DNA of 64,000 nucleotides from positions 186,001 through 250,000 of the forward strand of contig WOAB01000233.1 of the NCBI GenBank assembly GCA_027886185.1. The letters are read 5' to 3'. Below are positions 43,909 to 57,000 of this stretch, in pieces. The translations under genes were made by a program, and so were the position numbers. Within the stretch, counting starts at the first letter, position 1, and each line of letters opens with the position of its first letter. This stretch comes from Rheum nobile. Lineage: Eukaryota; Streptophyta; Magnoliopsida; Caryophyllales; Polygonaceae. The notes under the pieces are model-generated. The model ran no database searches. It had not been told where the DNA came from and worked only from the letters and a program-made list of their open reading frames with translations.

Positions 43909-46330
43909 TTATTGCTGGATATATAATTTCTTGTGGCATGTTGTCTTGTTGTGTCCAGAACATTCACAATTGCTACATTTTACATGCTTCCTATTTGTTT
44001 TGATTACATTCCTTGTAAATTCCACTATGGAAGTCAAAATGCCCTTTCTAAGGCTCTCACTCCTCCTTCCCATATTGGTGGAAATTAAACATACTATGTT
44101 CATGACATCTCTCTTGGTATGCCATGTACCAAGAATGAATTTTATAGTATTCACTAACAAAAGCAGTGATCATAAGCTTCATTTGTTGACTTGTAACAAC
44201 GGCATGTGCACATGGGATGTGATCCAAATTAAACACCATGCAACTATATGTCCTTTGACAAATCAACTACACCAGAGAATTTCCTACCAACTACCTCAAA
44301 TTGAACGCAATTCAACATTTTCACCTTATACCTTGTTGAGTGATTGTACCTTGCTTCTACTATTTTTGCCACATTTGGTGGCAATTGGTTGACATTCTTT
44401 AATGTTTATTGACAGCTCTAGCTAAACCATTTTTATACCATATCTCTAACGTGATCCAGTATTATAACAAATTGGTATGACCGAGCTTCCTTCAACATTG
44501 AGTTTATGCTTTCTGAATTATTTGTGGTCATAATGTTAGATTTGTCACATGAATAATGTGTTTGAGACCACTTATAATAATTTGCATCACGAAGAATTTT
44601 TTCATCTCTGAATTGGTTTTACAAATCTTTTCAAAATGCTCATTGAAATCCCTTATGGTAGGACTCTTAGCTGCTTTTGTGAACAATCTATGTACAACCC
44701 AGTCCTTTAACCTTGTTTTCATATTTTGTTTTAGGTGGCGCGTGCAAATCACATGCTTTGTAGAACTTTACACGACTTCTACAACTTTGCCAATGATTAA
44801 GTGTTGATCAAAGAAAAATATCAACTCGCTTGAACATGGGACCACATTATGTAATAGTTGAAAAAAATGCATCCATAAGTTATCATTCTCAAAATCCACC
44901 ACAACAAATGCAAGAGGGTAGATCTGTTGGTTTCCATATTAGGCAGTTACAATCATGAGATCTCCTTCATACTTTTCGTATAGGTGTGTATCGTCTAACA
45001 TAATCACATGCAAAATACAATGTAATTTCACTTGTTATAATCTTAGTGATATTTTAATGTTGATGACAGTTCATACTTTGGTGACATCTGATGATAGCAA
45101 GTTATCATCAATATTAGGTAATGAAATCTATCTATTGTCATCACAACTAATCTTGATGTCAGCTCATAAGTGTCTTAATGAGTATTGTTGATGAAACTAT
45201 TGACATTTCATAATTGTGATGATACTTATCTATAAACTGTCACCAAGCAATCATTAGTAATTTTGATCAAAGTCCCGAAGTGTCATAAACAACGTGATGA
45301 CACTTATCAAGTCTCATTAGAATTGATTTTTTATGACAAGTACAGATTGCCATAAAAATAATGCTTATGACATTTCCTAATTATTCTTATATACATGGTT
45401 TTTAGTAAAGAGAGTACCTTTCTCATTAGATTAATATATCTGATTGATTCTCCAAATGATATAATTACATACTTGAAACGATTGTTATTGTTAATCTCAA
45501 GCCATGTATATGTTCCATCGTTGACTTGTTTCAACATGTAACATATGCATGTATCATTGCATACTTTTCTTCAAGTGTGTCTCTTATCATGTTTTGGTTG
45601 AGCTTTCAAAGCCTTCTAGTAGCTAACGATTTGATAGAACTCATTTCGCATGTCATAGTGAATCATACTAGGATTCGGCCTTTTGCTAATACCTCCAAAC
45701 CTATAGTTTACAACAAAATATAATTGAGAATTTTTAACATATGTTATTGTATTATATTATTTGCAATATAAGTGTCATCTTGATGTTACCTCGTCTTTAT
45801 CTTCTCTCCTACAATTTGATACTATGGCTGACAACGTCTTGCACATCTCACATTGCACGAGCAAGTATCCTCCTCAAAAAACATCTTGATCTCAAAGTAA
45901 TTTGTACCCTTAATTTTATAGCCACCATTTTCTTGTGCATTCATCATCCATACATTTTTTTTTTTAAATTTCTTAGGTTTTGATTTCTTCGCTTTGTATT
46001 CGAAATTGTGACGTATTTCCATGACCACAACATCGTTTTTAATTTCCTGCTTTAAATGAAAATTTTGCCCAACATGCTGGAATCATCATTGTGGCCACAT
46101 CCATACCTTTTTCATAACTTTTCCATATCTCTACCTAATTTATGTCAACACATCAACATTCACCATGCTCCCCACAATTGAGTTTTGTTGAAAATTATTA
46201 TCTAATTCCAATGTGACTATGCTCTTCTGTGAATCACTAGTAGTATTTATTCTCCTACTCTTCTTATTATTTGATGACACATACAATGACAATGTCCATG
46301 AAACTTGATGTTCCTCATTAAAAATCAAGA
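43909..46330 (-). pseudogene. MuDR-type MULE transposase relic
   Basis: N to C on the - strand: 46028-45822 reads NYFEIKMFFEEDTCS, the N-terminal MuDR domain; about 45010-44528 reads GNQQIYPLAFVVVDFENDN and TRHLKQNMK, the DDE-type catalytic region; 44266-44057 reads YSCMVFNLDHIPCAHA, a SWIM zinc finger (CxC...CxH with the first Cys changed); 44000-43930 reads CSNCECSGHNKTTC, the CCHC knuckle typical of MuDR proteins. Between blocks are T/A-rich introns, one of which (45050-45360) again carries TGATGACA words. Many stops; dead. Confidence 0.82.
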
Positions 46331-46589
46331 AAGATTTGAGATCCTTCTTTGTATAACCTGTAGGGATTTTTTACTTTATGGAATGGATGCAAGTGGGTCA
46401 TGCTAATATTGGTAGTTGCTGAATCGATGTTGAACATCTTCATAATCAATTTTTCAGGATATCATGTTTTCTTCAACCACAAAATATTTGGAAATCATAT
46501 TACCAACATAGTAACAATATCCACCTTTCATCTTTCACTCCCCTCCGTAGCACAGAGTTACATTGGCCATTTGTATTTGTTGTACAAAA

Positions 46590-47560
46590 AAAAGCATTGT
46601 TGTCATCACTACAACATTTTATGGAATTATCAAAGTGTCATCCAAAATAAACAAATATAATTATCACACTGTCATCAACTAGCATCAAACTGTCGCTACA
46701 ATTACACAAACTCTCAGCACAAATCTCTATTTGTCATCAACATATTATATGTATCATCACATTGTACTCAAACTGATATCAATTGATTATATGTGTCAAC
46801 AACATTTACAAATGTCATCAAGTGTTATCAACACTTGATGATATTTAGCAGTTGTTATCAACGCTGATGATAGTTAGTAACAATAATGAACACTGATGAC
46901 AGTTAGCAGTTTTTATCAAAACCGATGATAGTTAGAAACAATCATGAACATTGATGATAGTTTGAAACTATCATCAATAGTGACGACCGTTATCAACTTT
47001 CATCAACACAGATGACAGTTAGTGATTGTTATCAACAATGATGATATTTGATGACAGTTAGCATATGTCAACAACATTGACGATGGTTAGCAATTGTCAC
47101 AACATTGATGATAGTTATCAAATGTCATCAACACAGATAAAACTTGATGGTCGTTAGCAACTGTCTTTAGTTTTGATAACACTTGATGAAAATTATTAAT
47201 TGTCATCAACACTTATGACACTTAACATTTGACATCAACATTGATGACAATTAATAATTATCATCAACGTTGATGACATTTAGCATCTGTCGTCAAAACT
47301 AATGACAGTTAGCATATGTCATCAACAATGATGACAATAAAAAACTAGCATCAACACTCGATGAAAACTTCTAAATCTCCTCAATCTTCATGTTAATGAA
47401 ATTTAGGATTTCTTATCATATCAAATAGTTGAGGAAAAGTATGAACTATTATCATATATAATGGGGATTTTCCTAGGTGTCATCAACATACCCGACATAA
47501 TATAAAAATTGTCATCAGAGTGTCATCTCAACCTACTACAAACCAATTGCATGTCATCGG
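46590..47560. repeat. Dense TGTCATCA/TGATGACA word array (right)
   Basis: Words occur in both orientations, often as mirrored pairs: TGTCATCAACATTGATGACA, ACTGATGACAGTTAGCAG, TTGATGATAGTTAG. The array runs to the edge of the MITE at 47606. Confidence 0.85.
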
Positions 47561-47605
47561 AAATTAAATTCTTTTCATTACAATTGTTATCAACAATAAA
47601 ATATA

Positions 47606-48563
47606 GGATAAATTAAAAAAAACAACCCCTAATTTTTGGTTGTTTACAACAAACTACCCTCTATTTTGGTTTTTGCATAAAACCACCACTTATAACAATA
47701 AGTTTGCATCAAGCCATCCCTTATTTGTTTTGTAGACAAACACCCCATACAACAATTAGTATGCATCAAACCACCCCTATGCCATTCCTATTAGGCTTTT
47801 ATTAACTCGTCTAATTTCGTGTCTCTTATATGGTCTATCGCTCATTACTATGGGCACACGATTGAACGTTGAAGCTTTCGACTCTTACTATCATTCCAAA
47901 GAACAAGTAGTGGGACTTAAGACAAAGAAAAAAATATATGACAACTACCCTACATATTCCTGCATTGATTCACCAATTTAAAGAAGTGAGGGTTATGTAA
48001 ATCCGATGACCAATTTTTTTATATATTCAATTAAAACCTTTAGACCTTGCCTCCAACTGAGGGTCTGAACCGAGCCAACCTCTTCGATATCAGTCCAATG
48101 GCGACAATTATTTGTTTGCTCCTCTATGATAACAAATCATGGATCGCAAAGTTCGTCATAGACCTAGGAAGCTTTTCCCTCTTAAAGGACGTTAGGGAGG
48201 GCAACACCATTGATGATGGGCAGATTATTAAGTATAGAGAACCATTATTAATTGAGCGTGAGAGAACACACGCTTAGTGAATGCCTAACGGGAAATGAAT
48301 GGGTGGTTCATTGCAACATTAACTATTTAAGGGGTGGTTTAGTGCAAAAATCAACATAAGGGGTTATTTGATGCAAACTAATTGTAATAAGGGGCGGTTT
48401 TCTGTAAATAACAAAATAAGGGATGGTTTAGTGAAAAAAACAAGATAAGGGATGGTTTGATGCAAACTAATTGTAGTAAGGGGTGGTTTTCTATAAATAA
48501 CAAAATAAGGTGCGATTTGTTGCAAACACCCCAAAATAAGGGGTGGTTTTGTGTAATTTACCC
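47606..48563. mobile_element. 958-bp MULE-type MITE
   Basis: Starts GGATAAATTA and ends TAATTTACCC. It is flanked by a 9-bp near-perfect duplication TAAAATATA / TAAAATCTA (47597-47605, 48564-48572). The inverted arms (roughly 47606-47790 and 48300-48563) are themselves arrays of a 30-35 bp phrase with ACCACCCCTTATTTT. The central part, including the frame at 48047-48277, has no recognised domain. Confidence 0.82.
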
Positions 48564-48572
48564 TAAAATCTA

Positions 48573-48744
48573 TGAGTTTCATCATGATTTAGTTCGTGAT
48601 TTAATGTGTTGTGATCAAGGTTCAAAATCATTATTTTCAGGTTCAAAGGATTATTTTGCATGTAGTTGTGACTTGTTGACAAGTTTTATATGATATAGCT
48701 GCAATTGTGAGGTTGTTTGATTGTCGATTGACAACATTCTTCAC
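48573..48744. other. Short spacer
   Basis: AT-rich. May be the continuation of MULE-2 DNA. No gene. Confidence 0.3.
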
Positions 48745-51044
48745 CCGCACTAAACCAAACTAGTACCCAGTTTTAACAGTGTAGCATCCAGATTTATGGT
48801 GGGCCCATATCCGCATATCAGTGGACAACAACACTAGGATAGGAATGTTGAGAATTAACATAGCATCAACAGGCTGAAAAAGATGAGAAATTAGGGATGA
48901 ATTCCATAAGCCCATGGAATGATTGATCAATTCGGAAATATAGGTCACAAATGTATGCTCACGTAGTGGAGATGAGGGACATCGGAATCCACTAGAATTT
49001 GGTATCCAGTGATCATGCCACACTGAAACGTTGCAACCCTTGCCAATCCTCCAAGCAAGCCCATCCAAGAGAAAAGGTTTTGCACCCCAAATACTAGCTC
49101 ACATATAGCTACGATTATGCCCCCTCCGAGCATTTACAAAATTAGTAGTGTGGAAATACTTATCCTTTAATGTACAAGAAACCATGGAATCCAGATTTTG
49201 CATTAGTCTCCATCCCTACTTTGCAAGTAAAGCCTCATTGAATACCTTCAAATTTTGAAAACACATGCCACCCCGATTCTCGGGTAAACACAGAGAATCC
49301 CAACATCGCCAAAGAGTTTTATATCCTTGATCCTTATCTCCCCACCAAAAATGTGCCAACATGGAGTGCATTTCATCAATAAGGGAGTCCGGTAATAGAT
49401 ATACACTCATTACATAAAGTGGAATTGATTGAAGGACTGATTTGATCAACACCTCCCTGCCTGTTTAGGAAAGTAACTTCTCCTTCCAACTATTCAGTTT
49501 CTTCCACATTTGTTCCTTGACTGAAAAAAATAAATTTCTTAGAGTGACCCACAATGGTAGGAAGTCCCAAGTATCTGGAGTAGCAATCCACGTCAGTCAC
49601 ACTAATGCATTCCTGAAATTCTACCATTCTTTGCTGCAAAACATTTTTACTGAAACAAATTTCAGATTTTCTTATATTTACTTTCTTCCCTGAAGCATGC
49701 ACATACAGATTAAGGATGTCAGCAATCTTTGAACACTCATGTACAGTTGCTCTAGCAAACAAAAGGATGTCATCCGCGAAGAAGAGATGCGACAAAGTCG
49801 GGGGAACCCGTACGAATCTGGATACCATTTAGTTGACGAGTGGCAACAACTTTTAATAGAAAATAATATAAGTATTATGCGCGCACACAATATAAAAAGA
49901 TAGGGAAATAGCGGGCACCCCTAACATATGCCCTTGGATGGGAAAACCATTTCATGAATGCTCAAATTTGAATGAGAAACTTACAGTCTCAACGCATCTC
50001 ATCACCTTGCATGCCCAAGAATTAAGAGAAGCCAAGACGGATCACTAAGCCATGCAGAAAGGGCCATTCAACCTTATCATAAGCCTTCAATATGTCTAAT
50101 TTTCGTGCAAGGAGACCCTTAGATACAGTACTATTATTCTTCATACAATGGAAGGCTTCAAATGCTAACAAAGCATTATCAATGTTCATACGGTTAGAGA
50201 CAAATGCACTTTGGGACTCACTGATCAGCCCATTCAAAAATGGTTTTAGCATTAGCTAGGTTCTTAGTTGTAACCCTGTACAATATAGTCCATAAACTAA
50301 TAGGCCAGAATTCACTTACTTTCTTTAGGTTGGATACCATCGGAATAAGGGTGACAACGGTGTGGTTCACAACCTTTAAATCGAGATCTCCTTGCCACCA
50401 TTTCTGAACAAAATCAACCACATCATAGCCTTCCACACCCCAAAATTTCTAATAAAGATTGCATGCATACCATGAATTCATAGGACTTCATCAGATGCAT
50501 TTGAAAAAGCTCAAAGGCATCATTCAAATTAGCAGTGGAGTTAGATCGGAATAAGGATGAATAAAAAGAGACCACTCGTCTTTCAGTTTCTCTCTCAGAA
50601 TCTTTCCACTAACCAGAATTCGTTAAGATGCCTTTATGTGGTTTGTATCCCGACGCTGAGAGGCATTGTGATGGAAACAAGCGGATTTTTATCCCCCTCT
50701 TGGAGTCCATTACACTTGGATCTTAAATACCAATAGGCCTCTTCTTCTGTCTGAACTTTTGATAACTCAGCACACGTCCTCGAGCATTGATGTAGAATCC
50801 TACCATCAGGAGGCCATTGTGAAAGCAACATCAAATTATTCGTGCCTTGTACTTTGTCAGATATTGAAATTGCATCCGATTGCCATGCATCATGAACAAC
50901 TATTTTGCACCGATTCTTCGACAATCATAGATTCTCAAATCTAAACATCTTGGTCTTCCCAATTGAAAAATGTGCAGGCCTAGTAGTGTCAAGACGAACC
51001 AGAGCATGATCAAAGTGGATATGCAACAAACAAGATAACATGAC
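48745..51044 (-). pseudogene. L1-type LINE ORF2 relic
   Basis: N to C on the - strand: 51040-50640 holds the endonuclease end and linker (HFDHALVRLD-type frame, then NRCKIVVHDAW); 50436-50022 reads LISESQSAFVSNR and KLDILKAYDKVEW (reverse transcriptase); 49828-49490 reads SHLFFADDILLFA with the FADD catalytic box; 49452-49216 reads MLIKSVLQSIPLYVMS and FWWGD; 49068-48760 reads GLAWRIGKGCNVSVWHD. Frameshifts and stops are frequent. There is no 3' poly-A tail at 48745, and the 5' part is cut at 51044 by LTR-RT6; the rest may lie beyond the window. Confidence 0.9.
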
Positions 51045-52375
51045 TGATCGTAGGAGATAATCGTCGTACCCCTAATCAAAAGTAAATCCTAAAATCCTCA
51101 CTAAACAAAGTATAGTAAGCAAGTCAGGGTCGATCCCACAGAGAAGGAAGGAATTCAATGGTGGTAGCATGCAATGTCACAAAGGGGGGTTGTATGGTTG
51201 GTTGGTCACAAACGAAACAAACAAAGCAAAGTAGAATGGATGAAATATCAATAGAGAAAAACACTTAGCCAAGTAATGTCCACATAAGTCATTCAAAGGT
51301 TGTTCATAGATTAAGTCCTATCTTCTTATTCGGTTATTCCTGTCCCGATCTTATGTAAATTCAGAGGGAAACCTTCCACAAAGAACCCTTACCAATGAAT
51401 AACCCTAGTACCACTAAAGGTTCAACCCAAAGGCAGCAATGCATATAAGAATTAACCAGGATACACAGAACGCTCGCTCATATGCATTTACCATGTAATC
51501 AATTCCCACATAGATATAATCCACAAATACAGATAACAATCAATGCTTGCTACTTATACTAGAGCGTTAGCCCAACAGTTCCCTAGTATTAGCAATAAGA
51601 ATGAAAGCAATAAACCTAGGTGATCAGTCTAGATAAACCAACAAACATTCAAATATGAATTTGCTTAGAGAAAAGATATAACTCAATAGGATAGATAGAT
51701 AGGAACAAAACCTCACAACCAGATGAACGAACTCATGCTTCCATTACCGGACTAAGCCAAATAGGCTTAGCTCCTCATAGTCATGGTAGAAACTTCAAAG
51801 GAAAAGAAAACAACGATGAATTAAAATTGCAACTAAAGTCTGGATAAGAGTCTCCCTAACCCTAATGCATAAGGAGAGTATTTATAGGGCCCTAACAAAT
51901 GACCTAGCCCATTAAGAAAAATAACTGAAATAGAAATAAGAAAAATGGAAAAGAAAACTAAAAAGATAATTCGGAATAAGTCCGAGCCTCTGCCGTGTCA
52001 GACCCGCGATCGCGGGTGGTGGACCTTGATCGCGGCCCATGTGGCTCCGCGCCCTTCAATTTCTCCGCGCCCGCAGAAAACTCCCGACATGCTCCGAGTC
52101 CCGCGATCGCGGCACCCATGCCCGCGATCGCGGTTAATGCTCGGCATTCTTGTACTTTGCCTTGTACCAACCCGTCTCCTCTTCACTCCTTGGCGTCTTC
52201 TCTTGATGGCTTCCTTCCTCAGTGTCTTCATGATCTCCAAAGTAGCTCAAACACCTCCAAAAACACCAACTTCGCCTCCAAACGCCATACACAAGAATGT
52301 GTCTAAATCTACCCGAATGGCACCAATAAAACCTCTAATAACTCTTAGTTAAGCCCTACAAAGTAGTGCTTATCA
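51045..52375 (-). repeat. 3' LTR of LTR-RT6
   Basis: About 1331 bp, TGATCGTAGG...GTGCTTATCA on the + strand. It carries four copies of the word CGCGATCGCG or a near form (52005-52135). Its outer part (GGGTCGATCCCACAGAGAAG) is homologous to the LTR-RT5 LTR end. The left border is set by analogy because only one LTR is visible. Confidence 0.75.
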
Positions 52376-52591
52376 AACTCCCCCATGCTTAGACCATTGC
52401 TCGTCCTCGAGTAAACTAAAAGAAAGTCTACTCCTCCAATGTAGCACCCAAGGTCTCAGGAAGCATATCCTCCAACTAAGAGTTACCTAACCCATGCCAA
52501 AGCTCCTGGCACCAATCTTATCTACAACACATCAACAACTCAATAAACTTGAGGGCAAGCAGAGTACTTCCCCCAAGCTCAACCCGGACAT

Positions 52592-54023
52592 TGATAGGTG
52601 TTATTTCATACACCTTTACTAGAAACTATTAGCATAATTTGGAGGAGTTTTGGATGAGTTTTGGTGCTAAGTCTGCAATTCAGATGTTATGGAGAGAAGT
52701 GAAGAAATCCAAGGATTTGCAGCTTAGATGGAGCTGCTGGAGCATTTATGGAGAAGGCTACCAACACTTGGTAGTATTGGAGAGCAGCAGAAGAAGAAAA
52801 GAAGAAGAGAGCTGGAGGACTGGAGTTCACCGCCCCGCGGCGATCCTCGCCGCGACCCGGAGATGACTCTCAGTGAAGAATGGAGCCCGCGCCAGAGGAA
52901 GCCACCGCCCAGCGGTGGAGAGTTCGACGCCCCGCGGTGGATCTTCACCGCCCCGCGGTGGTTGCGCTTAATGACCTCGCGGCCAGAGTTATTTTATTTT
53001 ATTTTATTTCCTTTTATGCATTAGTCGGATTTCCTTTGTTTTATTATTTTATTTCCTTGTTTGATATGGTTTGTGATCTTGGGCTTTAGGTTAACTCTAT
53101 TTAACCTAATTCCCACAGCCTCCAAATCAGAATCAGAATCATCATCAATAACATCGCGTCTATTGTTTTCATCGTTAATTTCTAATTAGAGTTTTTCATC
53201 CCCTTTGATGGAGAACTAACTTCCCTTTGTTCTGCTAGATGATTGAAGCAGTACAGTTGATGTGTTTGTGAGATTTCTATTCCTTGTTCTTATCCTTATT
53301 TATATCGGATTGATTCTCTTGGTTATATTGATATTGATTTCTTGTTGTTCTTCTTAGCCTAATCAACTAGGTTGAATGCTTTTTATCAAATTTCTAGGAT
53401 TGCATATAGGGGTTCCGAGTGCATATCTAGTGGAAAACACAATTGTGCGTATAGGGGTTCCGAGCGTATAATTGTGTGTGAGAATCAATTGCATGTTAAG
53501 TAGGGGAGTGAGTACTTGTACGTCTTTCTACTTGCATGTATCCTATATCCTTGTGTGCATTGCTATTGCTGTGTTGGTGATAAAGTACGCTGACAACTAT
53601 GAGAATCAGTTGTGCTTTATTATTGGCATAGTAATAAGTCTATTGACAACTGTGAGAATCAATAGTACTTACGATCATGGTGGGAATGACTATAAGGATA
53701 AATAAACGAACTTGGAAGAAATAGATTTCAGTGATCAAACTCTATCTCTGTACTGTGGATTTCGGTCTAGTGGAACTACTTTCCCTCATAATATTCTCTC
53801 AACTCAATCTACTTGCTTTGTTTGCTTAGTGTTCTTTTGATTACAAAACCCCCTAATTACTTGTTACTTGTTACTCGTCATTCACGTTTGCATACTACAT
53901 CATACCTTCTCTGTGGGATCGACCCTTACTTGTCTGCTATACTCTGTTTAGTAGGTTGGTTAGGATAATTTACTTTGATAAGGCTAATCAATGACATTTG
54001 CTTGTGCATCTTTAGCCGCGTCA
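52592..54023 (+). repeat. 5' LTR of LTR-RT5
   Basis: 1432 bp. It has GC words (CACCGCCCCGCGGCGA, CGCCCCGCGGTGG) at 52828-52990, two phrases around AGGGGTTCCGAG (53407-53470) and three small hairpins with a GTGAGAAT-type loop (53465-53670). Confidence 0.95.
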
Positions 54024-54027
54024 AATT

Positions 54028-54044
54028 TGGCGCCATTGTCGGGG
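54028..54044 (+). other. Primer binding site of LTR-RT5
   Basis: TGGCGCCATTGTCGGGG, four bases after the LTR end. This is the Athila-group type of primer site. Confidence 0.85.
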
Positions 54045-54078
54045 AGGGTTTTTGTTTGTTGTGTGTTTTCGTGATTGA

Positions 54079-57000
54079 TTGTTGGTGGAGACCTATCTTA
54101 TGGTCGACACCCGTAGTACTGACTCTCCCCTTCTAGCTTTGGATCCAGAGATTGACAGATCTTTCCTTAGGGACCTGCGCAATCAAGGAGAAGACGGAGA
54201 AGGAGTAGATACAGTTGGAACCGTTGAGACTGCTACTACCCCAGCTATTGCAGTGGCTAGAACTGGAACTCTGAGAGAGCTTATTGAGCCGAATATTGGG
54301 GCTCAACCCCTAGCTGTCATCATCCCTGCACTAGGAGAAGGGGTGAACTTTGAATTGAAGTCGGGAGTTGTTGCTTACCTCCCTAAATTCCACGGTCTGA
54401 GTGGAGAGGATCCGATTTCTCACCTGGGCAAGTTCCACAATGTCTGCATGACCATGAAGCCCAGGAACGTGACCGAAGATCAAATCAAGATGAGAGCTTT
54501 TGGTTTTTCTCTACTCGACTCTGCGAGCGATTGGTATTATCACCTGCCGCCAGGAACCATAGATACATGGACGAAGCTTCACAAAGCATTCCTGGACAAA
54601 TATTTTCCCACGAAGAAGGCGAATGCTTTGAAAAAGGCAATTGCCAACATCGAGCAGGCTGGTGATGAAACACTTTATGATTATTTGGAGAGGTACAAGA
54701 GGCTTTGTTCCAGCTGCCCATTCCACGGGTATGCCAAGCAAGATCTTGTTCTCTATTTGCACAATGGTCTGCTGGACCAAGAAAGAAGAATGGTTGATGC
54801 TGCATGCGGTGGAAGTATTCTGAACCTGACACCGGATGACGCTATGAATAAACTCCAGGAGATGAGTGAGAGCACCCGGAATTTCGGGAAGACATACCAG
54901 AGGAAGGCGGTCAATGCTGTGACCCCTGCAGGACCAAGCCCGGTGTTGACTGAGTTGGCCGAGTTGAAGGAGATAGTTATGAAGATAGCAAATCAGAATG
55001 CCCCTCTGATGAGGAATCATCCCCGCCATTAGTGTCAACCTTTGATGGACCGATTACTAGGTCAAGATTGAAGGAACTACGTCAAGAGCTGGAGACGTTT
55101 ATGGCACATGATGTATCACATGACGAAGAGGACAAGTCCAAAGTCAAGGCGTTGACTTTATTGGTCAACGTTACATATGTTTAATCTTATTAATTTCTGC
55201 ATTGGATATTTTTAGGATTATTATTTATTTATTTTCAGCTTTCTATTTTCGGGTATTTTTGGAACAATTGTAGCCCGTTTTAGGAAGCTAGGGCCGACCA
55301 CCTCTTAGGTATTTAAGGCGCCCTTGTCTTCTTCATTAGTTAGATTTCTCAGATTGTTAAAACACAAAAACAGAGCTTGGTTTTTGCTTTGAAAACTCGG
55401 CTCCCCGTGAGAGTCTCAATCGATTGTTCTTTCCTGCTTAGTTGTTTTCGTCTTTGTCAAGTCCCTCTGGAGTTGGTGATTTCGTACTTCATAAGCAATC
55501 CTCTCCATGCTCCAAGTTCGTCAGCGATTCTTGGTTGTGTGGCGTTGTAGAGATCGGGTTGGTAGATCGTTCGACAAGGTTCCTTGCTATCAAGCAAGCG
55601 GGTTTTCTCATCGTTTCTATTGGTTCTATCTATTATCCTATCCATTAGTTTCACTTCCGCCATTGTTCTAATCTTGTGTTTTCCTTTGTTTTGAGATCCG
55701 TTGCCTAGATCCCTCTTCTACACGACTAACCCCGTATCACCCTCAACATGCCAGAGCATGCGGTCTTTGCTCTAATCGGGCCCACCACACCGATGCTTGT
55801 CCTCAGCTGCAAGAGGACGGTGTTGTCGAAGTCAATGCTGTAGGAGGCTACGGCGCTCCTAGACAACAATATGGTGGACAACCTAATTACAACCAGAGAG
55901 GCCGTGATCACCCAGGATTAAGATGGAGTGACCCTCAGGGCGGTCAGCAACCAGCACAACAGCAATACCAGCCGGCTCAGCAATAACAGTACCAGCAAAG
56001 AGCTCAGTACCAACAGAGACCTCACGGTCAAACTTATGGAGCTTCGACTGAGGATTTGCTGAAGACGTTGACTCAGCACTTTGCCACACATGTGCAAGCC
56101 ACTGAGTCGAGTATCAAGAACATGGAGAGGCAGATTGGCCAGTTAGCCGATGAGGTGACCAAGATTAACCAAAGGGCCTCAAACTCCCTGCCATCCCAGA
56201 CCACTGTGAACCCCAGAGAAAACGTGAGTGCTATCACGCTAAGAAGTGGTAAGACGATCGTTGCTCCTATTGCTGAAGAGGAGAACGAGAATCCGGAGAA
56301 AGAAGTCACTGAGAGCCCCGCGGTCGATGTCACCGCGACCTCACTGCCCCACGGCGACCCTCGCCGCGACCCGGTGCCTATGCTCAGGAAAGACACCGCG
56401 ACCTCACCGCCCTGCGGCGATCACTTACGGCCCGCGGTGGGCTCGCCGCGACATGATCCTCGAAAATCTGTTCCTACTGAAGACACCTATGTTGATAATT
56501 ACGTTCGGCCCGTGTTCCCTCCTCTAGGTTCAGAGAAGCCCCCAGCACCTTTTCCTGAGGCGCTAAAGGCTAGAAGAGTCATCGACGACAAGGATCTGTT
56601 CGAGACATTTCAGAACTGTGAGGTGAGCACCCCCCTGCTGAAGCTTATTAAGGCTATCCCGCGATACGCCAAGTACTTAAAGGAACTATGCACAGTGAAG
56701 AGGGCTCAGAAACAAAAGACCCAGAAGAAGAGTCCAGTGGGTGAACAAGTGTCAGCAGTAGTTCAGAAACGTCTGCCTGAGAAATGCAAGGATCCAGGTA
56801 CTTTTACAATTCCTATCACTATAGGTGGGCATCTTTTTGAGAAAGCACTGCTAGACTTGGGTGCCTCAATTAATGTCCTACCCTATTCATTGATTGAAAA
56901 ATTGGAATTAGGACCCTTGCATGATACTAATATTGTTATACAGCTTGCTGATGGTTCTTGTGTGGCCCCTAAGGGTATTGTAGAAGATGCCCTTGTTAGG

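Larger units (their letters stand above)
41900..47596. mobile_element. MULE-2: decayed Mutator-like element with DUF1985-like and MuDR-type genes
   Basis: Same plan as MULE-1: an accessory-gene fragment on the + strand (41930-42600), a word array (42790-43740), a MuDR-type transposase relic on the - strand (43909-46330) and another word array (46590-47560). The word is TGATGACA/TGTCATCA instead of ATGTGCAT. No terminal inverted repeat was found; the right end may continue beyond the MITE at 47606. Resemblance to TIR-poor VANDAL-type MULEs is inferred. Confidence 0.65.

Noticed and set aside
47606..48563. ORF 48047-48277 as a host gene
   Set aside because: Short, within a MITE, no domain, no flanking gene signals.
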